Positions 8,536 through 15,358 of a DNA stretch of 26,673 nt are shown in pieces. The position numbers and the translations under genes were made by a program. Origin of the DNA: an uncultured Porphyromonas sp. (lineage in GTDB: Bacteria > Bacteroidota > Bacteroidia > Bacteroidales > Porphyromonadaceae); contig UQDF01000028.1 of NCBI GenBank assembly GCA_900539765.1, forward strand, positions 1 to 26,673. The letters are read 5' to 3'. The number at the start of each line of letters is the position of its first letter. The first letter of the stretch is position 1. Below the pieces are notes generated by a model. The model saw only the letters and a program-made list of their open reading frames with translations. It searched no databases and was not told the origin of the DNA.

Positions 8536-8575
8536 GTAGGGGCGGACTCTTGGGGAGTTCGCCTCTACCCTTTTT
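8536..8575 (+). terminator. Strong intrinsic terminator between lipoprotein and TonB receptor
   Basis: The arms 8536-8550 and 8554-8568 pair over about 15 bp with three G:T wobbles and a 3-nt TGG loop. CC and five T residues follow (8569-8575). The stem is long and GC-rich, so termination after the lipoprotein gene should be efficient. It lies only 20 nt before the receptor start, and no separate TAnnTTTG promoter is seen for the receptor. Confidence 0.85.
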
Positions 8576-8595
8576 ATATACAGGTCTCTATCTCG

Positions 8596-10620
8596 ATGAC
8601 TACTCTCATCTTCTCACTCATCTTCCTCTGCGCTGCCACACCTTATATATATGGGCAGCAATATACCTCTCAAGACAGCGTATCCACACACCATCTAGAG
8701 ACAGTTGTCGTCCGCGCACCCCGTGAGCCAGACTACAAGCGAGGAGTCATACCCGCACAGCAACTCTCTGGACAAGAGCTCAAGGCGCTCAGTGCCTTCT
8801 CCATAGCTGATGCACTCCGCTCCTTCTCAGGCGTTCAGGTCAAGGACTTCGGCGGGGTCGGTGGACTCAAGACGGTCAACATACGCAGTATGGGTACCCA
8901 CCACGTCGGCATCTTTTACGACGGTGTGGAGCTGAGTAATGCGCAAAACGGGCAGATAGACCTCGGCCAGTACTCTCTCGACAATATGGAGGCGATACAG
9001 GTCTTCAATGGGCAAAAGGGTAGCTACCTCCAGCCCGCCAAAGACTTTGGCTCTAGCGGTACCGTCTACCTGCAGACACGCAAGCCGATCTTTACCGATG
9101 GTGCGCAGACTAATCTGAGAGCAAGCCTTAGGACTGGCTCCTTCGACCTCTTTAACCCCGCCATACTGATCGAGCATCGTCTAGAGCCTAGGGTCACTAT
9201 GTCCTTCAATGCAGAGTGGATCAAGAGCAGTGGCAAGTACAAGTTTAGATACCAAAAGGTCAATCCCCTCACCCACGAGATAGCCTACGACACCACAGCC
9301 GTCCGCCACAACGGAGACATCAATGCCACACGGCTAGAGGGCAATCTCCACATCGGACTCCCCGACGGACAGATGCTCGTCAAGGTGTACAACTACAACA
9401 GCGAGCGAGGCATACCTGGAGCTATCGTCAATAATGTGTGGCGTCGTGGCGAGCGTCTCTGGGACAACAACAGCTTCGTTCAGACCACCTACGAGCAGCA
9501 GCTCCACGACCGTATACGACTACATGCCATCGCCAAGTATGCCTACTATCAGACCCACTTCGTACGCAACGAGGCGACAGCAGCCTTCAAGGTAGACAAC
9601 CTATATAAGCAGCAGGAGCTATACGGCTCCGTCGCCTCAGCCTTCCAATTGATCGACCACTGGTACCTCTCCGCTGCCTATGACCTACAGTGGAACAAGC
9701 TCGATGCCGACCTCTACGACTTTGTCTACCCGCACCGCTTCACCCATCTACTAGCCCTCGCCTCGACTTATACCAACGACTGGATCAATGCACAGGCCAG
9801 CCTCCTCGGCACGCTAGCTCAGGACAAAGCGCAAAAGCTCACCAAGGCTCCCCTCTTTCGTAAGCTCACGCCCGCAGCAATCCTTTCGATCAAGCCGTGG
9901 CAAGCGATAGACCTACGGTTCAATGCCTTCTATAAGCAAAGCTTTCGCCTACCCACCTTCAACGATCTATACTACACCGAGATAGGTAATATCAAGCTCG
10001 ACCCAGAGCACACGACCCAGTACAACCTTGGGCTACAATACCAGCTCACACCGCAAAAGCCGTGGCTCTACGCTCTGGACTTCAAGGTAGATGCCTACTA
10101 CAACCTCGTGACCAACAAGATCATTGCCTACCCTAAGGGGCAGCAGTTTCGATGGACCATGATCAACCTCGGTAAGGTAGACATACGTGGCATCGATGCG
10201 CAGTGTACCTGGAGCCTGGTGCCTGTCAGTGACTTGCAGCTATCGCTACGCACTCAGTACACCTATCAGAGAGCTATCGACATCACAAACCCTAAGGATA
10301 GTTACTACCGACACCAGATCCCCTACATTCCCTGGCATAGTGGCTCCGCCACGGCAATCGTTCAGTACAAGGGGTGGCAGCTCAACTACAACTTCATCTA
10401 CGCTGGCGAGCGGTACAGCCAGCTGGAAAACTTCCCCGAGAACCACCTCCAGCCATGGTACACCAACGACCTAGCCCTCGCCTATGAGCGCACCCTACGA
10501 GGGTACGGACTGCGTCTGCAGCTCGAGTGCAACAACCTCCTGAGCCAGGCCTACGACGTCATTGCCAACTACCCTATGCCACTACGCAACTACCGCCTCA
10601 CATTCGTCGTCAGCCACTAA
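8596..10620 (+). CDS. TonB-dependent outer-membrane receptor (BtuB-like size and layout)
   Basis: This gene encodes a 674-residue outer-membrane transporter. It has a signal peptide (residues 1-20, cleavage near YIYG), a TonB box-like ETVVV at 35-39, a plug domain at about 50-160 with LSAFSIADALRSFSGVQVKDFGG, VNIRSMG and IFYDGVELSNAQNG, and a long beta-barrel ending in an aromatic-containing strand (YRLTFVVSH). It has no N-terminal carboxypeptidase-regulatory-like domain and is much shorter than SusC proteins, so it is of the siderophore/cobalamin type. Import of a scarce nutrient captured by the adjacent lipoprotein is the likely role. The ligand cannot be read from the sequence. It ends 43 nt before a large terminator. 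Confidence 0.9.
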   Translation: MTTLIFSLIFLCAATPYIYGQQYTSQDSVSTHHLETVVVRAPREPDYKRGVIPAQQLSGQELKALSAFSIADALRSFSGVQVKDFGGVGGLKTVNIRSMGTHHVGIFYDGVELSNAQNGQIDLGQYSLDNMEAIQVFNGQKGSYLQPAKDFGSSGTVYLQTRKPIFTDGAQTNLRASLRTGSFDLFNPAILIEHRLEPRVTMSFNAEWIKSSGKYKFRYQKVNPLTHEIAYDTTAVRHNGDINATRLEGNLHIGLPDGQMLVKVYNYNSERGIPGAIVNNVWRRGERLWDNNSFVQTTYEQQLHDRIRLHAIAKYAYYQTHFVRNEATAAFKVDNLYKQQELYGSVASAFQLIDHWYLSAAYDLQWNKLDADLYDFVYPHRFTHLLALASTYTNDWINAQASLLGTLAQDKAQKLTKAPLFRKLTPAAILSIKPWQAIDLRFNAFYKQSFRLPTFNDLYYTEIGNIKLDPEHTTQYNLGLQYQLTPQKPWLYALDFKVDAYYNLVTNKIIAYPKGQQFRWTMINLGKVDIRGIDAQCTWSLVPVSDLQLSLRTQYTYQRAIDITNPKDSYYRHQIPYIPWHSGSATAIVQYKGWQLNYNFIYAGERYSQLENFPENHLQPWYTNDLALAYERTLRGYGLRLQLECNNLLSQAYDVIANYPMPLRNYRLTFVVSH

Positions 10621-10663
10621 GATCGATCTACATTAGTACAAAACTTACGATGCGGATGCATCC

Positions 10664-10705
10664 ATAGCCACGTGAAGAATTCGAAATTCTCACGTGGCTA
10701 TTTTT
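10664..10705 (+). terminator. Large hairpin terminator after the TonB receptor
   Basis: The region 10664-10701 folds into a stem of 17 bp with a single-nucleotide A bulge and a CGA loop. The outer arm is ATAGCCACGTG and the inner part AGAATT. Five T residues follow at 10701-10705. Its CCACGTG arm shares its core with the palindromes that follow. Confidence 0.85.
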
Positions 10706-10831
10706 GATTCTCCACGTAGGGAAGAAACATTTCCTCCGAAGTTTCATTTGATTCTTCCGAAGTTTTATTTCGTCTCCACGTGGAGAATATCTATTTCTTA
10801 CGTAGGGATTTACGATTCTCCACGTGGAGAT
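10706..10831. repeat. Cluster of CCACGTGG-type palindromes in a gene-free stretch
   Basis: The 311 bases between the receptor gene and tRNA-Cys hold no convincing gene but a set of related short elements. Two exact 12-bp palindromes CTCCACGTGGAG lie at 10774-10785 and 10818-10829. Two degenerate relatives, CTCCACGTAGG (10710-10720) and CTTACGTAGG (10797-10806), alternate with them. A 21-bp-period direct repeat TCCGAAGTTT(C/T)ATTT lies at 10735-10749 and 10756-10770. The terminator just before shares the CCACGTG core. A minus-strand frame of 68 codons across the region only mirrors the repeats. The array could be a small repeat element, binding sites for a dimeric regulator, or a structured RNA. 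Confidence 0.7.
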
Positions 10832-10878
10832 CATACAGACTATCGCTGATCAATAAATATACTTGAGACGAGAAAGTA

Positions 10879-10909
10879 TTTGGTTTGTCAAAAAATTGTC
10901 GTACCTTTG
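10879..10909 (+). promoter_or_regulatory. Promoter of tRNA-Cys
   Basis: TTTG at 10879-10882 is followed after exactly 19 bp by TACCTTTG at 10902-10909. This is a full match to the Bacteroidetes -33/-7 consensus, and the tRNA begins 23 nt after the -7 box. Confidence 0.85.
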
Positions 10910-10931
10910 TAGTCGCAATCAACCAAGCAAT

Positions 10932-11005
10932 GGTTCGTTGGCCGAGTGGTTAGGCAACGGTCTGCAAAACCGTGTACGGCGGTTCAAATCCGCCACGAAC
11001 CTCCA
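10932..11005 (+). tRNA. tRNA-Cys (anticodon GCA)
   Basis: A complete cloverleaf can be drawn. The acceptor arms GGTTCGT (10932-10938) and ACGAACC (10995-11001) pair fully. A D-arm with GAGTGGTTAGGC, an anticodon arm with loop CTGCAAA (anticodon GCA at 10964-10966) and a T-arm with GGTTCAAATCC follow. The discriminator base is T at 11002, as expected for tRNA-Cys, and CCA is encoded at 11003-11005. The gene stands alone with its own promoter and terminator. Confidence 0.97.
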
Positions 11006-11037
11006 TCAATGAAGATGATTTCATTTCTTTGTAAAGG

Positions 11038-11074
11038 TCCCTCTGCAAGTGATTTGTGGAGGGATTTCTTTTTT
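11038..11074 (+). terminator. Intrinsic terminator of tRNA-Cys
   Basis: TCCCTC (11038-11043) pairs with GAGGGA (11059-11064) around a 15-nt loop. A T-rich run with one C interruption follows at 11065-11074. It ends directly against the stop codon of the convergent minus-strand gene, which lacks a comparable T-run on its own strand. Confidence 0.75.
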
Positions 11075-12304
11075 CTAGCAAGAGGTTAGGATCAAGAGCT
11101 TACGCGCGCGCTCTCCCATAGTCGTGGCGAGTAGATAGTAGGTATCGCTCTCATCGCTCTTGAGCGTCTGCTTGAGCTGCTGAGCAGTCAGAGGGAAGTG
11201 TCGAGACATTATAGTCAGTGCTGGATAGCGCTGACGGAGAGCCTGTAGCTCCTTACCTCTAAGGGCAGACTTGCTGTAGTCGATCTCCTCTATGAGCTTA
11301 TAGCTCTTGTAGAGCGGACTGGGAGAGGCTTTTGCTGAGGTGTAGATGTGACTGTTGGGGCCGAGTAAAGTGAGCGACTGCTCCTCGGCTATCAGATGAA
11401 AGGCGCCACTCTTCATCAGAAGTGGCTGTGGGATGTGTATATACTCCTCGATCTTAGTCGCATAAGCTGTACGAACCGACGACAACCTGTGGTATGGGAA
11501 GCTCCAACGGCTCACCTCCCCCAGGCGATCCACGACAGCTAGATAAATTTCTGAATCAGTCTCTTGTCGCTGCATAGAGACCGAGACTAGTAGCTCCTTG
11601 ACCTCATCCTGCACCTGTACTATATGTACGGCACAAACCTGCGGGAGCTGCTCTAATATCCACTGTATATCTAGCATCGGCGACAACTTGAGGAGCAGTC
11701 GCCCCTGATAGTCCAGCTTCTGTAGGCGACTCATGATCTGTAGCGGTGATGGACTATACTCCTCCATACTAATGAGACGGCGATTAGGGTCCTCCATATC
11801 TCGACGAGCTGGATCTGCGTAGATGAGTGTGATCCCCTCGAGTGTAGCACGCTCCATCGCTGCCAGTGCATCTCCGCAGTGCACCGTGACATGATCCTGC
11901 TGTAAGATCTTGTGCAGATTGTAGGTCAAGGCTTCTGCCATCGTCGGGTCTATCTCGTAGATGATGCTCAGCTCTGATACAGACGCCATCGCTAGAGCAT
12001 CGATGCCTAGCCCACCAGTCATATCTAGGATATGCTCCTGAGGCTCTATCAGTTGCTGCTTGTAGCGGGCTGTCAATTCGCTACTACTCTGCTCGAAGTT
12101 GACTCGATGTGGTATATACCCACCGCTCTCGGCAAAGCGTGGCATCTTACGTTGCATCTTGGGGAGCAGAGCGACTTGTAGGGCGACCTGTCGCTTTAGC
12201 TCAGGCTCCAGTTCACTCCGCTCGAAGAGTATCCTATCAGGTGATCTATCGGCCCACTGCCTACTCAGAGCCACTACTTGCTCCATCTGTTGTTGTGATA
12301 GCAT
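11075..12304 (-). CDS. SAM-dependent methyltransferase with THUMP-like C-terminal domain
   Basis: The 409-residue protein has a class I methyltransferase core in its middle: motif I LDMTGGLGID at residues 93-102, an acidic ribose-binding position in YEIDP at 116-120, CGDALAAM near 143-150, and a catalytic-type motif YADPARR ending at 168. An N-terminal helical part precedes it. The C-terminal part (SRHFPLTAQQLKQ, ending near a TTMGERARK segment) fits the THUMP-like domain seen in a Bacteroidetes-wide family of uncharacterised methyltransferases. THUMP links suggest an RNA substrate, possibly tRNA or rRNA, but this is inference. The start at 12304 is supported by a full promoter 24 nt upstream on the minus strand. 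It converges on tRNA-Cys. Confidence 0.8.
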   Translation of the reverse strand: MLSQQQMEQVVALSRQWADRSPDRILFERSELEPELKRQVALQVALLPKMQRKMPRFAESGGYIPHRVNFEQSSSELTARYKQQLIEPQEHILDMTGGLGIDALAMASVSELSIIYEIDPTMAEALTYNLHKILQQDHVTVHCGDALAAMERATLEGITLIYADPARRDMEDPNRRLISMEEYSPSPLQIMSRLQKLDYQGRLLLKLSPMLDIQWILEQLPQVCAVHIVQVQDEVKELLVSVSMQRQETDSEIYLAVVDRLGEVSRWSFPYHRLSSVRTAYATKIEEYIHIPQPLLMKSGAFHLIAEEQSLTLLGPNSHIYTSAKASPSPLYKSYKLIEEIDYSKSALRGKELQALRQRYPALTIMSRHFPLTAQQLKQTLKSDESDTYYLLATTMGERARKLLILTSC

Positions 12305-12327
12305 ATTGACTAGATGGTCTTATAGTG

Positions 12328-12359
12328 CAAAGTTAAGACAACGCCCCCTTACGAGCAAA
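12328..12359 (-). promoter_or_regulatory. Promoter of the minus-strand methyltransferase gene
   Basis: Read on the minus strand, TTTG (12359-12356) is followed after 20 bp by TAACTTTG (12335-12328). The start codon lies 23 nt beyond the -7 box. Both boxes and the spacing match the Bacteroidetes consensus, and the position confirms the ATG at 12304. Confidence 0.8.
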
Positions 12360-12430
12360 AAAGCGTCGCTGGTGGCTTGTACGGCAGATTATGATTTCGT
12401 AGAGGTTATGGTGGAATGAAGATTTTTGCG

Positions 12431-12438
12431 TACCTTTG
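12431..12438 (+). promoter_or_regulatory. -7 element of the rpsP promoter
   Basis: TACCTTTG matches TAnnTTTG and is followed by CA, as in strong promoters of this group. The -33 region has only a weak TATG-like match. Transcription would begin near 12445, giving a leader of about 57 nt before the ATG at 12502. This rules out an in-frame ATG at 12436, which lies inside the promoter. Confidence 0.65.
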
Positions 12439-12443
12439 CACAG

Positions 12444-12466
12444 TTCGTATGAGACGAAAGTTCTCA
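12444..12466 (+). promoter_or_regulatory. Two mutually exclusive hairpins at the 5' end of the rpsP leader
   Basis: TTCGT (12444-12448) can pair with ACGAA (12454-12458). TGAGA (12450-12454) can pair with TCTCA (12462-12466). The two 5-bp stems overlap and cannot form together. A role in autoregulation of bS16 is only a suggestion. Confidence 0.3.
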
Positions 12467-12501
12467 CGGACATCCAAATCATTCAAATCTCAATATCAAC
12501 A

Positions 12502-13059
12502 ATGGCAACTAAAATCAGACTACAAAGATTCGGTCGTCGTGGCTACCCCTTCTACCGTATCGTCATCGCTGATAGCAGGGCTCCACGGGATGGAAAGTTT
12601 ATTGAGAGGATAGGTTCTTATAATCCGAACACTAATCCTGCTACAATAGATTTGAAGTTTGACCGCGCTCTCTATTGGCTCAAGGTCGGTGCACAGCCTA
12701 GTGACACCGTACGTCGCATCCTCTCACGTGAGGGTGTCCTCCTTAAGAAGCACCTCGATGGTGGTGTCGCCAAGGGCGCATTCACACAGGAGGTCGCAGA
12801 CCAGCGCTTTGAGGCATGGCTCGCAAACAAGCAGCAGCTCCTCAAGGGCGTCGCAGAGCGTGACCAGCAGAAGGCTCTGGATATAGCTCAGAAGCAGCAC
12901 GAGGCTGAGGAAGAGCAAAACAAGGAGCGTAGCAAGGCACTAGAGGAGAAGAAAGCAGCCATCGAGCGCGAGAAGGCTGAGGCTGAGGCTGCTGCAAAGG
13001 CTGAAGCTGAGGCTACCGAGGAGGCTAATGCTACCGAGGAAGCACCTGCCGCTGAGTAA
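12502..13059 (+). CDS. rpsP: Small ribosomal subunit protein bS16
   Basis: bS16 is a 30S subunit protein needed for assembly of the 16S 5' domain. From the ATG at 12502 the product is 185 residues and starts with the family hallmark MATKIRLQRFGRRGYPFYRI, then VIADSRAPRDGKFIERIGSY and the YWLKVGAQPSDTVRRIL segment. The conserved core ends near residue 85. About 100 residues follow, with a charged helical stretch (KALDIAQKQHEAEEEQNKE) grading into an Ala/Glu-rich acidic end, predicted as a coiled coil or long helix. Such tails are known in Bacteroidetes bS16, whereas E. coli bS16 has about 82 residues. It stands alone and ends 79 nt before a terminator stem. Confidence 0.96.
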   Translation: MATKIRLQRFGRRGYPFYRIVIADSRAPRDGKFIERIGSYNPNTNPATIDLKFDRALYWLKVGAQPSDTVRRILSREGVLLKKHLDGGVAKGAFTQEVADQRFEAWLANKQQLLKGVAERDQQKALDIAQKQHEAEEEQNKERSKALEEKKAAIEREKAEAEAAAKAEAEATEEANATEEAPAAE

Positions 13060-13080
13060 GCTGACAACTGCATAATCGCT

Positions 13081-13126
13081 ACGACATATCTAGTCGTATC
13101 TACCATGATACGTACCTATGTATCAT
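13081..13126 (+). other. Two small hairpins after rpsP
   Basis: ACGAC (13081-13085) pairs with GTCGT (13093-13097), and ATGATAC (13105-13111) pairs with GTATCAT (13120-13126). Neither is followed by a T-run. They sit between rpsP and its terminator and may protect the transcript end. Confidence 0.35.
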
Positions 13127-13138
13127 AACATCTATGAG

Positions 13139-13179
13139 ACCCAGACTGCATGACTTTGTGTGGTCTGGGTTCTTTTTTT
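13139..13179 (+). terminator. Intrinsic terminator after rpsP
   Basis: ACCCAGAC (13139-13146) pairs with GTCTGGGT (13163-13170), with one further G:T pair. A run of T residues with one C follows at 13171-13179. Confidence 0.85.
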
Positions 13180-13219
13180 GAGCTGACTGATCTATGTGAT
13201 AGTCTCTCTACCTCTCATT

Positions 13220-14464
13220 ATGACATCTCCACAACTACAATACCACACCACCGCTCAGGGGCTGCGTATCGTCTACTACCCTATCCCCAGCCAGGTCACC
13301 TATATAGGCTACATGGTACAGACAGGCTCGGCTCACGATCCGCAACCTTACCATGGACTGGCACACTGTACGGAGCATATGCTCTTTAAGGGGACGCATA
13401 GACGACACGCCCTACACCTAGTGAATCGTGTCGAGGCGGTAGGTGCTGACCTCAACGCTTTCACTACCAAGGAGGATACGACCCTACACATCGCTATTCC
13501 CTCACGCTATGCGCTCAGAGCCGTTCATCTGCTCACAGACATTGTCCTCAACAGTTACATACCAGCCGACGAGCTGAGCAAGGAGCAGGAGGTGATCATT
13601 GAGGAGATAGCTAGCTACCTAGATGCACCGAGCGAGCGGATATATGATGAGTTTGAGGAGCTACTCTTTAGTGGCACTCCGCTAGCGCACAACATACTAG
13701 GCTCCGAGCAATCGGTCAGACGTATCTCCTCGACAGTCGTACGACGCTTTATGGATCAGTACTACCGCCCCGACAATATGGTGCTAGGCATCTGGGGCGA
13801 GATAGACTTTGCCAAAGCGGTGGAGATGATCGAACACCTTTACAGCGAGCCACGAGTAGTAGCAGGAGATTCATTTAAGGTGCCAAAGGTCAAGCCCACG
13901 ACCACTCCCGAGCGGCTCATCGCTAGGACGCACCACTACCGCACCAATCAGTGTCACTGCATCATAGGGACGCATGCTCCGAGCCTGCACAATCGTGAGC
14001 GCTATGCTATGACGCTCTTCAACAACTTCATCGGGGGACCCGCCATCACCTCCCAGCTAAACCTTCATCTGCGCGAAGAGCTAGGACTGGTATACAGTGT
14101 CGAAGCAAGCTACACGCCTTATCTGAATGATGGCGTCTGGAGCGTCTACCTGGGTACAGGAAGCGACACGCTACAAGAAGCTGTGGAGGCGGTGCATCGC
14201 ATCCTAGACCGCTACGTCACCACGCCTATGAGTGAGGAGCAGCTAGCGATCAGCAAGCAGCAGATCGTGGGGCAGCTACTCCTTGCCAACGATCAGCACG
14301 ACAGCGAGTTCATCACTATGCTCAAGAGCTACCTTTACTTCGGCAGAGTCAGCAGTGTCGCTGAGGTGGCGGAGCGCATACAGGCTATCACGCCTGAGGA
14401 GATCACTGAGACGGTCGGTCGCTACCTCACGAGAGCGCAGCGACACACGCTCATCTACAAGTAG
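13220..14464 (+). CDS. M16 family zinc metallopeptidase (single-repeat, processing-peptidase-like)
   Basis: This is an inverzincin peptidase of 414 residues from the ATG at 13220. The inverted zinc motif HCTEH lies at residues 49-53, with the catalytic Glu at 52. The third zinc ligand is expected in the EEIASYLDAP segment (E129), about 76 residues on, as the family requires. The C-terminal half has the M16 domain-2 pattern, including GLVYSVEASY and GVWSVYLGTGS. The length fits bacterial M16B proteins, which work as dimers of two-domain chains. No signal peptide is visible, so it is probably cytoplasmic. An in-frame ATG eight codons upstream is possible, but the shorter form matches family N termini better. 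No promoter was found in the 40 nt after the rpsP terminator. Confidence 0.88.
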   Translation: MTSPQLQYHTTAQGLRIVYYPIPSQVTYIGYMVQTGSAHDPQPYHGLAHCTEHMLFKGTHRRHALHLVNRVEAVGADLNAFTTKEDTTLHIAIPSRYALRAVHLLTDIVLNSYIPADELSKEQEVIIEEIASYLDAPSERIYDEFEELLFSGTPLAHNILGSEQSVRRISSTVVRRFMDQYYRPDNMVLGIWGEIDFAKAVEMIEHLYSEPRVVAGDSFKVPKVKPTTTPERLIARTHHYRTNQCHCIIGTHAPSLHNRERYAMTLFNNFIGGPAITSQLNLHLREELGLVYSVEASYTPYLNDGVWSVYLGTGSDTLQEAVEAVHRILDRYVTTPMSEEQLAISKQQIVGQLLLANDQHDSEFITMLKSYLYFGRVSSVAEVAERIQAITPEEITETVGRYLTRAQRHTLIYK

Positions 14465-14531
14465 AGCGACAAAGAGAGCTGTTAAAGCTCACTGAGTTAA
14501 TCAGAGAGTAAGTGCCAAGGGCTTTTTTCAC

Positions 14532-14539
14532 TACCTTTG
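14532..14539 (+). promoter_or_regulatory. Candidate -7 element upstream of the acyltransferase gene
   Basis: TACCTTTG at 14532-14539 lies 33 nt before the start at 14573. A run of six T residues lies just before it. No -33 TTTG is seen at the right distance. Confidence 0.5.
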
Positions 14540-14572
14540 TGAGCAAGAGACAAGAGCTGTGGCTCGTATGCT

Positions 14573-15358
14573 ATGACCTCAGTACGTGAGACAACCCCCT
14601 ACTCCTCTATGCTACTACGGATACTATACATTATATATATAGTCTTAATAGCGGCCCCCATCTATGCGGTGATAACCATCGTCTTGGCAGTTGTTATGAC
14701 GATGGGCTGCTTGCTAGGCTTTGGCAAGTTCTTTAGCTATTACCCAGGACTCATCTGGTCGTGGCTAGGACTGATCCTATCCCTCTGTCCCGTCACGGTG
14801 CGGGGACGTAAGAACTACGACAAGAAGTCGGGGCCCTACGTCGTCATGGCCAACCACCAGGGAGCTTACGACATCTTCCTCCTCTACGGCTTCCTCGGCA
14901 TTCCCTTCAAGTGGGTGATGAAGGAGTCATTGCGACGCGTCCCCTTTGTGGGCAAAGCGTGCGAGGTGGCGGGCTTTATCTTTATCAATGGACATAGCAT
15001 ACAGAACATTCGCAACTCGCTAGATGAGGCAAAGCGTTCGCTCGGTGATGGCTACTCGATCTTTATCTTCCCCGAGGGAAGTCGTACCCGCACGGGACGT
15101 ATGCAACCCTTTAAGAAAGGTGGCTTCGTCATAGCTGACGAACTAGACATCCCCATCATTCCTGTCTCCATATCAGGCTCGTACGATGTGATGCGTGCTG
15201 GCTCATTCTTACCGCACTGGCGTCGCCTTTACTTAGATATACACCCTCCTATTCACCCTCGTGACTATCGCTCGTCCGATCAGTCGATACAAGATCTCCG
15301 CGAAGAGGTCTACCATACAATACAGCAAGGCATACATGATGGCACCGAGCAACTCTAG
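14573..15358 (+). CDS. 1-acyl-sn-glycerol-3-phosphate acyltransferase family protein (PlsC-like)
   Basis: PlsC-type enzymes acylate lysophosphatidic acid to phosphatidic acid at the inner membrane. The 261-residue protein has two N-terminal hydrophobic segments (about residues 13-40 and 45-70). The acyltransferase motif NHQGAYD follows, with the catalytic pair H95 and D100 (HX4D), then motif III FPEGSR at 166-171 with RTRTGRMQPFKKGG, and motif IV PIIPVSISGS. These fit glycerolipid acyltransferases, but related enzymes act on other acceptors such as ornithine lipids, so the exact substrate is not certain. The 3' end overlaps the next gene by about 20 nt, suggesting translational coupling. Confidence 0.9.
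   Translation: MTSVRETTPYSSMLLRILYIIYIVLIAAPIYAVITIVLAVVMTMGCLLGFGKFFSYYPGLIWSWLGLILSLCPVTVRGRKNYDKKSGPYVVMANHQGAYDIFLLYGFLGIPFKWVMKESLRRVPFVGKACEVAGFIFINGHSIQNIRNSLDEAKRSLGDGYSIFIFPEGSRTRTGRMQPFKKGGFVIADELDIPIIPVSISGSYDVMRAGSFLPHWRRLYLDIHPPIHPRDYRSSDQSIQDLREEVYHTIQQGIHDGTEQL

Noticed and set aside
10706..10831. CRISPR array
   Set aside because: The repeat units are short, palindromic, degenerate and unevenly spaced, with no unique spacers or cas genes.
10628..10834. Minus-strand frame of 68 codons in the gene-free stretch
   Set aside because: It is built from the palindromic repeats and the terminator, which explain its internal repetition.
12099..12419. Plus-strand frames opposite the methyltransferase
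   Set aside because: They are antisense to a well-supported gene and have no recognisable protein features.
12436..12501. 22-residue N-terminal extension of bS16
   Set aside because: Its ATG lies inside the TACCTTTG promoter box, and bS16 proteins begin with MATKIRL or similar.
15261..15335. Longer start for the tyrosine phosphatase
   Set aside because: It would overlap plsC by nearly 100 nt and add residues unlike family N termini.
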